A stretch of DNA of 13,862 bases from JAAYWY01 sp050945275 (GTDB lineage: Bacteria > Bacillota > DTU030 > DUMP01): contig JBMNSQ010000038.1 in the NCBI GenBank assembly GCA_050945275.1, forward strand, positions 1 through 13,862. Reading direction: 5' to 3'. Each line of letters begins with the position of its first letter. Position 1 is the first letter of the stretch. Shown in pieces: positions 6,510 to 13,659 of the stretch. The notes under the pieces were generated by a model. That model was not told the origin of the DNA. It saw only the letters and a list, made by a program, of their open reading frames with translations, and ran no database searches. A program made the position numbers and the translations under genes.

Positions 6510-7805
6510 CTACTCAGTTTCTTCCAACAGTACCTTGCCCACCCGGTAACCCTCCATACTCTTTACGGTAAGTCTAAGGGAACCGATCTTGATTGAATCC
6601 CCCTTCTCAGGAATGCGACCCAGCTGATTCATAAAGAGCCCACCCACCGTCTCATAGATGGCAGGATCCGGTAGCTGTAATCCGGCTTCTTGGTTTAAGT
6701 CCGTAGTATTCATACGCCCATCCACAAGCACCGTTCGCGGGTCCAGCCGCTCCAACCACGTCTCAGGCTGAGCACCTTCATCATCAATATCGCCCACAAT
6801 TTCCTCTACAATATCTTTAAGGGTAACTAACCCATCTACGCTACCATACTCATCTAATACTATTGCCAAATGCTGCTGTGTACTCTTAAGCTCCCGAAAG
6901 AGGTCCAGCACAGGTTTGCTAGGCGGCACGAATACAACATCGCGCACAAGTTCACCTACCATGCGCTTTTCTTTACCCCTAGCCATCGCCGCCAGCAGGT
7001 CTTTAATTGTGACAAGGCCTATTATATTGTCTAAGTCACCGTCGTATATCGGTAACCGCGACAGGCCCGTATCCAGCAGTACCTCCACCGCCTTGTGTAC
7101 CGTAAGGGCACAAGAAACCGCCTTTATGTCTGGTCGGGGCACCATCACTTCCCGAACAATGGTATCCCCAAACTCAAAAATCCCTTGTATCATCTCTTTT
7201 TCTTCAGACTGCAAAGTTGCCTGCTCCGCCACCAGCAGCCTCAGTTCATCTTCAGTTACCTTCGGTTCCCTTTGCTTTAGATTTCCCCCTAACAATCTCA
7301 CCACCTGGTTTGAAGACCAAGTTAAGATAGTTACCACAGGCGAGGTCAACCAGGAAAACCATACTAAAGGACGAGCCACCAGCAAGGACACCGCCTCCGA
7401 CTGCTGTAAGGCAAGCCGTTTGGGGACCAATTCGCCAAAGAGCAACGTAACAAAGGATAACATCACTGTCACCACAACAATAGACAGCGGCTCAGCTACC
7501 TGTGCCAATCCCGGTATAGGAAGAATCCCCTTTAGCACCCTAGCTAACGTCACCGACAAACTAACCGCCGCGCTGGCACTGGCCAGAAAACCTGACAATG
7601 TCACCCCGATTTGAATAGCGGCCAAAAATCGGCTTGGATCACGTGTTAGCCGTGAAACAAGCATAGCCGACCTATTCCCTTTATTGATCAGTTGCCGTAT
7701 GCGGGTCCTGCGCACCGAAATAATCGCAATCTCCGATCCGGCAAAGAACGCATTTAGTAATACTAGTAACATTATCAAGAATAACTGACTCCAAAGTGAC
7801 TGCAC
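6510..7805 (-). CDS. CNNM/CorC (HlyC) family membrane protein with CBS domains
   Basis: A 431-aa protein with the full three-part layout of the hemolysin-C/CorC family, now linked to Mg2+ or Co2+ transport. An N-terminal DUF21 membrane domain (about 1-185) holds LLNAFFAGSEIAIISVRRTR (16-35) and FGELVPKRLALQ (123-134). A CBS pair follows (about 215-335), with REVMVPRPDI (218-227), LPIYDGDLDNIIGLVTIKDL (251-270) and LDEYGSVDGLVTLKDIVEEI (317-336). The C-terminal transporter-associated domain (about 348-428) has YETVGGLFMNQLGRIPEKGD. The start is a GTG at 7805 preceded by GGGGGAG. It begins 66 bases after the FAD gene with no terminator, so read-through is likely; a weak promoter (TTGATT 7857-7862, AATACT 7833-7838) may add to it. 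Old hemolysin labels for this family do not imply a toxin. Confidence 0.93.
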   Translation of the reverse strand: MQSLWSQLFLIMLLVLLNAFFAGSEIAIISVRRTRIRQLINKGNRSAMLVSRLTRDPSRFLAAIQIGVTLSGFLASASAAVSLSVTLARVLKGILPIPGLAQVAEPLSIVVVTVMLSFVTLLFGELVPKRLALQQSEAVSLLVARPLVWFSWLTSPVVTILTWSSNQVVRLLGGNLKQREPKVTEDELRLLVAEQATLQSEEKEMIQGIFEFGDTIVREVMVPRPDIKAVSCALTVHKAVEVLLDTGLSRLPIYDGDLDNIIGLVTIKDLLAAMARGKEKRMVGELVRDVVFVPPSKPVLDLFRELKSTQQHLAIVLDEYGSVDGLVTLKDIVEEIVGDIDDEGAQPETWLERLDPRTVLVDGRMNTTDLNQEAGLQLPDPAIYETVGGLFMNQLGRIPEKGDSIKIGSLRLTVKSMEGYRVGKVLLEETE

Positions 7806-7871
7806 CCCTGTCTCCCCCAGCCCGTTTTTCCTAGTATTCCTACAATGTCAATTGCCAATCAAAGAGTTGCT

Positions 7872-9476
7872 TTACACCGTTTTTATTTGTTTTTGCGCCC
7901 TGGGATGCCCGTCTTCCCCTAGCTGAAGGTGGATACTGCAGCACCAGCTGCGGTCGTCTTCTAGTGGAAAGTCTTCTCGATAATGGACACCTCGGCTTTC
8001 CTCCCTCAGGAGGGCAGCTTGCGCTACCATAAGGGCAGTTTGGTAAAGATTCTCGGCCTCTACGGCTTCTTGAAGCGCCTTCGGATTCTGTGCGCTAAGC
8101 TCTCTGACCGCTGAGCCAAGTTCCTTCAGTTCGTCCAGGGCACGCTCTAGCCCGTTCCCCGTACGTAATACTCCTAAGTGACGTGAAGCCATCCTTTGCA
8201 GGCGCCGCTTAAACTCTCTGGGGTTCATACCCTGCCCTTGTTCCCACTTTTTCAGGCGCGCTTCAGTGTTGCTAGCGATCATATTCACTGGCTCATCTGT
8301 AGCTTCACGAGCATACACCGCCGCTGCTTTCCCTGCTCTCAGACCGAAGACCACAAGTTCCGTAAGGGCATTACCACCAACCCGATTTGCTCCGTGGACC
8401 CCTGCAGCCACCTCCCCACAGGCAAAGACCCCTGGGATCTCCGTTTCACCCTCAGTTCCAACGATAACGCCGCCACAGAAAAAGTGTTGGGTTGGTGCGA
8501 CCGCCACCGGCTCTCGCTCTAAGTCAATTTTTCGGCGAGCAATGCGTGCCAAGTCGGTTATAACACCGCTTTTCCATGCTGTCTCCGGCAGCTGGTTCAA
8601 GTGCAGAAAGGCACCCCGGCCAGAAGCCACTTCTTTGGCTACTGCCTGAGCGCACCGATCCCTAGCATAGCGTTCGGCTGCTGCCCCGGATTTAATTCCC
8701 CACTCAGGAAGTTTTGCCCGCAGAAACTCGTCTCCCTGGGAATTAGTAAGAGGCACCTCATCAATGAGAGTTAAGGGAAGAAACCAAGCAGGCAAGTCTT
8801 CGTCGGCAAAACCCAGAGGAAAGAACTGAACAAACTCCATGTCTTTAAGCGTCAGCCCCAATCGGTAAAGGAGAGCGTATCCATCCCCTGTGGTACGAAC
8901 GGGATTATCTGTCCGGGCGTACAGCTGGCCGGCACCACCCGTGGCTACCACTACCGATCGGGCCGCCACCTGGTGAATCACACCCTCATTTAGGTCCAGG
9001 TACTCTAAGCCCAGGCATCCCTTGGTACCAGTCAATATTTCCGTAACCAGAGCTCGTTCCTTCACTTGAATATGTGGACACGCCCGTATTGCTTCCACCA
9101 GTGGCAAAGTAAAGGCTGTCCCGGCTACAATCTCCCGCGAAGCGTACTTAACTGTAGAAACAAGGCCCGGGGTAACCTCTAGTTTCACGCCGTGCTTTTG
9201 TAAGCCAAGCACAGCGTTTGGCCCCTCGGCAGCGAGGATTTCCACCAATTTAGAGTCATTGACCCATCGTCCGGTCTCGCGAGTTTTTCTTTGGTGTTTG
9301 TCGGGGCTGAACCCGCCAACACCAACGGTGAAACCACCACCAGCAACTGCAGTACAGTTCCCTAGTCCTAATTTTGTTTTCGAAATAACGAGAACCCTAG
9401 TGCCGGTTTCCGCTGCACTCAAAGCGGCACAAAGGGCTGCACCGCCGCCACCGATGATAACAACATCCCAGCTCAT
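7872..9476 (-). CDS. FAD-dependent SdhA/NadB-like oxidoreductase
   Basis: Flavoprotein of the fumarate reductase/succinate dehydrogenase/L-aspartate oxidase superfamily, 534 aa. The N-terminal dinucleotide fold is VVIIGGGGAALCAALSAAE (5-23); further FAD contacts are ATGGAGQLYART (178-189), HFFCGGV (331-337), FACGEVAAGVHGANRVGGNA (351-370), and a C-terminal helical region ending in SRGVHYREDFP (494-504) as in SdhA proteins. Where the family usually has RGEGG with the proton-shuttling Arg, this protein reads LIDEVPLTNSQGDEF (237-251), so a standard fumarate or aspartate activity is doubtful. No iron-sulfur or membrane subunit is adjacent, so it may act alone or with a partner elsewhere. The ATG at 9476 follows AAGGAG. 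It heads the leftward series with the CNNM/CorC and aldolase genes; I saw no convincing promoter in 9477-9559. Confidence 0.85.
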   Translation of the reverse strand: MSWDVVIIGGGGAALCAALSAAETGTRVLVISKTKLGLGNCTAVAGGGFTVGVGGFSPDKHQRKTRETGRWVNDSKLVEILAAEGPNAVLGLQKHGVKLEVTPGLVSTVKYASREIVAGTAFTLPLVEAIRACPHIQVKERALVTEILTGTKGCLGLEYLDLNEGVIHQVAARSVVVATGGAGQLYARTDNPVRTTGDGYALLYRLGLTLKDMEFVQFFPLGFADEDLPAWFLPLTLIDEVPLTNSQGDEFLRAKLPEWGIKSGAAAERYARDRCAQAVAKEVASGRGAFLHLNQLPETAWKSGVITDLARIARRKIDLEREPVAVAPTQHFFCGGVIVGTEGETEIPGVFACGEVAAGVHGANRVGGNALTELVVFGLRAGKAAAVYAREATDEPVNMIASNTEARLKKWEQGQGMNPREFKRRLQRMASRHLGVLRTGNGLERALDELKELGSAVRELSAQNPKALQEAVEAENLYQTALMVAQAALLREESRGVHYREDFPLEDDRSWCCSIHLQLGEDGHPRAQKQIKTV

Positions 9477-9559
9477 CTCGATTCTCCTTTCGGTGCTGCG
9501 CCATACCGTTTATTTCGTCCCTAATCCAATTTATTCCTTCTATGGCTGGCAAACATGAC

Positions 9560-9583
9560 AAAAGGAGCCTCCCAAGAGGCTCC
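9560..9583 (-). terminator. Terminator after the F420-ligase-like gene
   Basis: On the minus strand GGAGCCTC-TTGG-GAGGCTCC (9564-9583) is a perfect 8-bp stem with a 4-nt loop, followed by TTTTG (T-run 9560-9563). It lies about 40 bases past the stop at 9624 and separates that gene from the FAD gene. Confidence 0.8.
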
Positions 9584-9623
9584 CTGCCAGGTCCCAGTTC
9601 TTTCAAGTGGCTGAGAATAACTA

Positions 9624-10808
9624 TTACTCGGCACTGTAATCATCAAAATAGCCCTGAACCAAAACTATTGGGGTACCTTTATCACCGCTACCGCTGGTGA
9701 GGTCGCATAAGCTTCCCAGCAAGTCGGTCAAATGGCGAGGAGTTGTCCCCAACGATGCCGCACCCATAACGTTATTTTTCTTTTGCTTTATTCTGCTCTT
9801 CAACGCCTGAGCTATCTCATCGTGGTTTAGATCGCACAGCTCATTGTCGGCAATGAACTTAAGTTTTACTTCATGGGGGGTTCCCTTTAGCCCGTCAGTG
9901 TAGCCGGGAGATACCACCGGATCAGCCAGCTCCCAAATCCTGCCCTGCGGGTCTTTGAATGCCCCATCACCGTAAACCATCACTTCCACTTGTTTACCTG
10001 TCTTAGACTTTATAGCCGCTTGTATTTCAGTGACGATTCTTTGGCAATCCCGAGGGAAAAGCTTGATCGTGTTTTCAGTAGCCAAGTTAGTTCCCAATAG
10101 GCCAAAGTCAGGATTATAGCCGCTGCCATTTACGGGCCGAGTTAGTAGATCGTCCAGGCCTAGCACAGTACTCGCTCCAGCCTGCCTTAATATCCTCTTC
10201 GTCCGCTCCCGTTCGTGTACGTTAGCCACTAATATTTCCTTAGTATAATCTAGGGCCAGCCGCGGATCATTGGTTAAGTATATGGTAATGTTGTCATTCA
10301 CTGCTTGCTTCTTATATAAACCAACGTAATCCAGCCCCGTAAAGGGGTGCTGTACTTGCTCGCCAAAAATATTTCTGTATTGCTCCTCAGTCAACATATC
10401 TGTGTACGGATTTAGACCAGCTTTGTCCATGGCATCTATATCCATTAGCGGGTTTCCCATCTCGTCGGACGGATAATTTAGCAGTAAGTAAACCTTTCGT
10501 CCGCTTGTGGCTATACCCCTTAGTACAGGAACGAACCTATTTCGGCTGAGAAGAGGAAACACCACCGCTATGTCTCCTTTAAACTTAGCCTTTATCTCAT
10601 CGGCAACATCCTGAATAGATGCATAGTTGCCTTGGGCCCGAGCTACCAGCGATTCGGTTATGCCTATTACGTCGCGGTCTTGCAGGCAAAAACCTTCCGC
10701 CTGCCCCGACTTAAGGACCGAATCTACAACCACAGCCACTATATCGTCGCCTTCTTGTACTACCGGAGCCCGAATGCCTCTTACGGTGGTGCCGACTGTT
10801 CGAGTCAT
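9624..10808 (-). CDS. F420-0:L-glutamate ligase-like protein, function unknown
   Basis: A 394-aa protein I recognise as the clostridial family annotated as coenzyme F420-0:L-glutamate ligase (CofE-like domain). The start is the ATG at 10808, with GGGAGGA about 9 bases upstream; the 25-residue upstream extension has no ribosome binding site. The N-terminal part has GIRAPVVQEGDDI (11-23) and QDRDVIGITESLVARAQGNY (43-62), reminiscent of the CofE strand that handles GTP and metal. The most conserved-looking block is VMVYGDGAFKDPQGRIWELA (277-296), followed by DPVVSPGYTDGLKGTP, and a C-terminal GTTPRHLTDLLGSLCDLTSG (354-373). No other F420 biosynthesis gene is in the window, and this family occurs in organisms not known for F420, so the real reaction is open. 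It forms its own unit with promoter at 10888-10896 and terminator at 9560-9583. Confidence 0.78.
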   Translation of the reverse strand: MTRTVGTTVRGIRAPVVQEGDDIVAVVVDSVLKSGQAEGFCLQDRDVIGITESLVARAQGNYASIQDVADEIKAKFKGDIAVVFPLLSRNRFVPVLRGIATSGRKVYLLLNYPSDEMGNPLMDIDAMDKAGLNPYTDMLTEEQYRNIFGEQVQHPFTGLDYVGLYKKQAVNDNITIYLTNDPRLALDYTKEILVANVHERERTKRILRQAGASTVLGLDDLLTRPVNGSGYNPDFGLLGTNLATENTIKLFPRDCQRIVTEIQAAIKSKTGKQVEVMVYGDGAFKDPQGRIWELADPVVSPGYTDGLKGTPHEVKLKFIADNELCDLNHDEIAQALKSRIKQKKNNVMGAASLGTTPRHLTDLLGSLCDLTSGSGDKGTPIVLVQGYFDDYSAE

Positions 10809-10887
10809 AGTGATATTCCTCCCTCTGGCACCTCGCCCAAATAAATAGCGATTAAACAGACACTTGAATAAGATGCCTACCAAAAGT

Positions 10888-10896
10888 AGTATATCA
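10888..10896 (-). promoter_or_regulatory. Extended -10 promoter of the F420-ligase-like gene
   Basis: On the minus strand TGATATACT (10888-10896) combines TATACT with an extended TGN element. No good -35 is present; T-rich tracts lie upstream. It would give an about 75-base leader to the ATG at 10808. Confidence 0.5.
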
Positions 10897-10947
10897 AAAA
10901 ACAGACAAAAAATCTTCCAAACTTAGATCTAGCTTAAAAACTACACC

Positions 10948-10984
10948 AGAAAAGGCCCCTGCCACCCGGCAGAGGCCTTTTCTT
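10948..10984 (-). terminator. Terminator of the yedE operon
   Basis: A 16-bp stem with one mismatch (10948-10963 with 10968-10983) and an ACCC loop, flanked by A4 and T4 so that it is nearly symmetrical. Read on the minus strand it ends in TTTTCT, 3 bases past the DUF3343 stop, and separates that operon from the F420-ligase-like unit. Confidence 0.85.
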
Positions 10985-10986
10985 GT

Positions 10987-11274
10987 TTAACCCTGATCTA
11001 GATGCCCCGTTACCCGCTCAGGTTTTCCATCGCGCCCGAACAGATATACCTCTTCATATTCAATATTAGCTGCCGCCAGTTCTGACATTAATTGATCTAG
11101 ACTAAACCCCTTAAATTTAGCCGCTAACCCGCAACTGGAACTTATTTGGCGTGGTACCGGCATCAACTGAAACCCCTCTATTCGGGACTTGAAGCTACGA
11201 TCACACTTCAAAGCTTGATGAGTGGAAGGAAAGGTTACCACCAATTCCTGATTGGTTTCACTTGCATTGCTCAC
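10987..11274 (-). CDS. DUF3343 putative S/Se carrier protein
   Basis: Small cytosolic protein (95 aa) of the DUF3343 family, named putative Se/S carrier-like because it is often found in selenium and sulfur loci. The typical pattern is present: a short strand ending VVTFPSTHQALKCD (12-25) and MPVPRQISSSCGLAAKF (38-54), where C48 in SSSCGL is the conserved cysteine expected to hold the persulfide or perselenide; C24 is additional. The start is a GTG at 11274 with AGGGG about 6 bases before it, 9 bases after the stop of the TusA-like gene, so the two are translated from one mRNA. The terminator at 10948-10984 follows at once. A carrier role is inferred from family context, not demonstrated. Confidence 0.85.
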   Translation of the reverse strand: MSNASETNQELVVTFPSTHQALKCDRSFKSRIEGFQLMPVPRQISSSCGLAAKFKGFSLDQLMSELAAANIEYEEVYLFGRDGKPERVTGHLDQG

Positions 11275-11283
11275 CGTACGCCC

Positions 11284-11499
11284 CTAGCTCCTTGTTATAC
11301 AAATCAAATAGTCTTCGCCTTGTGTTGTTACCTCCACCTGACATCCAGCTGAACGAGCAAAACGACTCACGTTTTCTCGCGCAGCTATATTATCCACTAA
11401 CACTTCTATTAACTTCTCATTTGTACCTTCCACTGCCTTCTTAGCCAAAACCACCGGCTCGGGACAAGATAAACCGCGAGCGTCTACCTGATAGGACAT
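11284..11499 (-). CDS. TusA/SirA-family sulfur (selenium) relay protein
   Basis: A 71-aa single-domain protein of the TusA/SirA/YedF fold. DARGLSCPEPVVLAKKA (6-22) contains the CPxP signature with C12, the residue that carries the persulfide in the family. The start is the ATG at 11499 with GGGGGAG six bases upstream. Both the start and ribosome binding site lie inside the end of yedE (16-base overlap), which suggests translational coupling. In many selenium loci the corresponding YedF has a second DsrE-like domain of about 100 residues; here the protein stops after the first domain, and the next gene is the DUF3343 carrier. The upstream in-frame extension to 11544 is rejected because it lies in yedE and has no ribosome binding site. 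Confidence 0.9.
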   Translation of the reverse strand: MSYQVDARGLSCPEPVVLAKKAVEGTNEKLIEVLVDNIAARENVSRFARSAGCQVEVTTQGEDYLICITRS

Positions 11500-12575
11500 G
11501 CTTTCTCCCCCTTTATGTTGGCTGTCACTGCTTTCGGGATACATAAATAGCCAATAGCCGCCACTGTAATAATACCCACCAGTACAGCCACTTTGCCATT
11601 TATCGTTACCCCAGCGGGCGAAGCGGCTATAGCAAAGTTGTGAGCAAAAGCAGCACCAGTTAGCATACCGAGAAAAGTAACCGCCGCATCAGCATCGCCT
11701 TCTCCAGCCAGTATACATTGGCGCAACGGACAACCGCCCAAGAGCACTGAACCTAAGCCAACCAATACCATGCCAAGGAAATTCCAAAGACCGTCACTAT
11801 GTGCCACTGGCTGGTCAGCAAAACCCAGTTTGAAAGAACCGCCAAACGCCAAGTTAAATACCAAAGCTACTACAAAAATCATAACAAAGCCGCGGAATAA
11901 ATGGGGATCCCGAATAAGGAATAAATCACGAATCCCACCGGCCATACAAAGACGTGACCGCTGAGCCAAAATCCCCACCGCCACGCCGGCCGCCAAAGCC
12001 AATAGCCAAGGGGCATGCATAGAACCCGGTCCCTCAGCACTAAAGAAAATAAATGGCGGTACTGTTACCAAAAGAACCAGCAACACTACTGCAGCTACTG
12101 GTAGTATATATCCGCTCACTGCCTCTAGTTTGCTGCTTCTGCCAAGAGAAAAACCGTTTCGCAAAAACTGAAGTCCCACATAGATTCCAACGGCAAAACC
12201 GGCCAACCCAACCAAAGCATTTAGGTCGCCACCAGCCAAGCGCAAAACCATCCGCAACGGACATCCGAGAAAAACCAATGCACCTAGCATAACAAAGAAG
12301 CCCAAAACAAACCGCACCAGCGGCGACGAACCCCCGCGGGCCTTAAACTCTCCGCTGGCCAGCGCCACGAGAAAAGAACCTAGAATAAAGCCGGGCACCT
12401 CGGGCCGTATGTACTGCACTATCTCTGCCCGATGCAATCCCAATGCGCCAGCAATGTCTCGAATAAAGCAAGCCACACAAATACCCATATTAGCCGGATT
12501 GCCTGCCTTCATTAACAATACACTAAGGGCACCAACAACAGCACCAGCCACCAAGATAACCCTTTTTTGGTTCAT
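11484..12575 (-). CDS. yedE: YeeE/YedE family transporter, selenium-associated type
   Basis: Polytopic membrane protein (363 aa) of the YeeE/YedE family, whose members import thiosulfate or related sulfur compounds; the subgroup in loci like this one is annotated as a putative selenium transporter. Two inverted halves are visible: GNPANMGICVACFIRD (25-40) and LGCPLRMVLRLAGGD (103-117) in the first, QRSRLCMAGGIRD (205-217) and GGCPLRQCILAGEGD (280-294) in the second. C33, C36, C105, C210 and C282 line up with the cysteines that guide the substrate through the pore in characterised YeeE. The ATG at 12575 has GGGAGG about 10-15 bases upstream; the extension to 12605 is unneeded. It is the first gene of a leftward operon and divergent from LysR. 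Selenium over sulfur specificity is inferred from neighbours only. Confidence 0.88.
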   Translation of the reverse strand: MNQKRVILVAGAVVGALSVLLMKAGNPANMGICVACFIRDIAGALGLHRAEIVQYIRPEVPGFILGSFLVALASGEFKARGGSSPLVRFVLGFFVMLGALVFLGCPLRMVLRLAGGDLNALVGLAGFAVGIYVGLQFLRNGFSLGRSSKLEAVSGYILPVAAVVLLVLLVTVPPFIFFSAEGPGSMHAPWLLALAAGVAVGILAQRSRLCMAGGIRDLFLIRDPHLFRGFVMIFVVALVFNLAFGGSFKLGFADQPVAHSDGLWNFLGMVLVGLGSVLLGGCPLRQCILAGEGDADAAVTFLGMLTGAAFAHNFAIAASPAGVTINGKVAVLVGIITVAAIGYLCIPKAVTANIKGEKACPIR

Positions 12576-12617
12576 CAAGCATCTCCCTCCCCAGTTTGAT
12601 AACAACTCATCAAATTC

Positions 12618-12646
12618 ATTATAGGTACCATCAGTCTAAATGACAA
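12618..12646 (-). promoter_or_regulatory. Promoter of the yedE operon
   Basis: On the minus strand a perfect TATAAT (12618-12623) lies 17 bases from TTGTCA (12641-12646), one mismatch from consensus. The start is predicted near 12611, about 36 bases before the yedE ATG. Confidence 0.82.
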
Positions 12647-12655
12647 ATAGTTTTT

Positions 12656-12670
12656 ATTAATGCTGCTAAT
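12656..12670. promoter_or_regulatory. Candidate LysR-type binding box (T-N11-A)
   Basis: ATTA-N7-TAAT at 12656-12670 fits the T-N11-A dyad of LysR-type regulators. Its centre is about 52 bases upstream of the predicted yedE start, next to its -35, the usual activation position. It is also upstream of the LysR gene's own promoter. The arms are only 4 bp and A/T-rich, so chance is possible. Confidence 0.45.
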
Positions 12671-12698
12671 GGGTTGTATTGCTAAACATAATAGCTTC

Positions 12699-12728
12699 TT
12701 GACAGAATCACTGACAAAGTGGGATACT
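12699..12728 (+). promoter_or_regulatory. Promoter of the LysR-desulfurase operon
   Basis: TTGACA (12699-12704) and GATACT (12723-12728) are 18 bases apart. The start would be near 12735, about 20 bases before the LysR ATG. Confidence 0.6.
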
Positions 12729-12755
12729 TAATATGGAAATTTGGGGGGATCCATG

Positions 12756-13658
12756 ATGGAACTGAGGCAGCTTGTCATTTTTTTGACTATATCCGAATGT
12801 GGCACATTTTCGGAAGCGGCCAAGCGGTTGTTTTTATCCCAGCCTACCCTTAGTGTACAAACAGCCGCCTTAGAGAAAGAGTTAGGGGTAAAGTTATTCG
12901 AACGTCAAGGAAAACACTTGGCCCTGACATCCGCCGGCCAAATACTACGCCGCTACGCCACCGACATGCTGGGACTCAGAGACCGCGCCCTTGAAGAGCT
13001 GGCCAAGTACAAGAAAGCCATGTCGGGCACCGTTAAATTGTCATCCAGTACTGTTCCCGCTGATTACATACTACCAAGGCTCATTTCCCAATTTTTGAAG
13101 CAACATCCCGAAGTGTATATCGAGCTACTGCGGTCAGATTCCGATGCGGTGTGGGAAAAAGTTTTAGCCTATGAAGTCGACTTTGGCATTGTTGGAACCT
13201 GCCGCAACCAACCGTCTGTGGAATGCACGCCGCTTCAAGACGACGAAATAGTCATCATAGCCCCAGCCAGCGGCAAATACATTAAGTGGCCACCAGTGAT
13301 TGACCTGCCTCTTTTAATTAACCAACCATTAATACTGCGCGAATTAGGTTCCGGCACCCAAAAGACATTTGACGATGCCCTAACTAAACAGGGGCTTTCC
13401 CCACAAGCCCTCACTATACGAACTCGTCTCGAAAGTATGGAAGCCGTTAAAACAGCCATCTTATCAGGGTTGGGACTGGGGATTACCTCCCGGTTAGCGG
13501 TAAAAAATGAACTCCAAAACGGAACATTGCTTGCCTTTTCCGTTGACAGCCTTGATCTACGCCGCAAATTCTATCTAATTAAACAAAAGCAAAAAGTGTT
13601 ATCACCGGTAACCGAAGCCTTTGTTCGCTTTATATTAGATAGCTGTAAGGGGGACTAA
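12756..13658 (+). CDS. LysR family regulator, selenium-metabolism-associated type
   Basis: Full-length LysR-type transcriptional regulator (300 aa). Residues 1-60 form the winged helix-turn-helix, with the pattern FSEAAKRLFLSQPTLSVQTAALEKELGVKLFER (18-50), and about 90-295 form the ligand-binding domain, beginning GTVKLSSSTVPADYILPRLI (91-110) and including ELLRSDSDAV (123-132). The SSTVPADYLLP-like entry and SDS motif match my recollection of the LysR subgroup annotated as selenium-metabolism-associated. I choose the ATG at 12756, seven bases after GGGGGG (12743-12748); the ATG one codon upstream is equally in frame, and the TTG at 12741 is unlikely. It is divergent from yedE and probably controls it and itself; the effector is unknown. 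The desulfurase-like gene starts one base after its stop. Confidence 0.9.
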   Translation: MELRQLVIFLTISECGTFSEAAKRLFLSQPTLSVQTAALEKELGVKLFERQGKHLALTSAGQILRRYATDMLGLRDRALEELAKYKKAMSGTVKLSSSTVPADYILPRLISQFLKQHPEVYIELLRSDSDAVWEKVLAYEVDFGIVGTCRNQPSVECTPLQDDEIVIIAPASGKYIKWPPVIDLPLLINQPLILRELGSGTQKTFDDALTKQGLSPQALTIRTRLESMEAVKTAILSGLGLGITSRLAVKNELQNGTLLAFSVDSLDLRRKFYLIKQKQKVLSPVTEAFVRFILDSCKGD

Positions 13659-13659
13659 C

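Noticed and set aside
6510..7805. Hemolysin/toxin role for the CNNM/CorC-like gene
   Set aside because: The DUF21-CBS-CorC_HlyC layout belongs to cation-transport-associated proteins; the hemolysin name is historical.
9259..9558. Plus-strand frame antisense to the FAD gene start
   Set aside because: Mirror of a well-supported coding region with full FAD motifs; Pro/Thr/Val-rich translation and no ribosome binding site.
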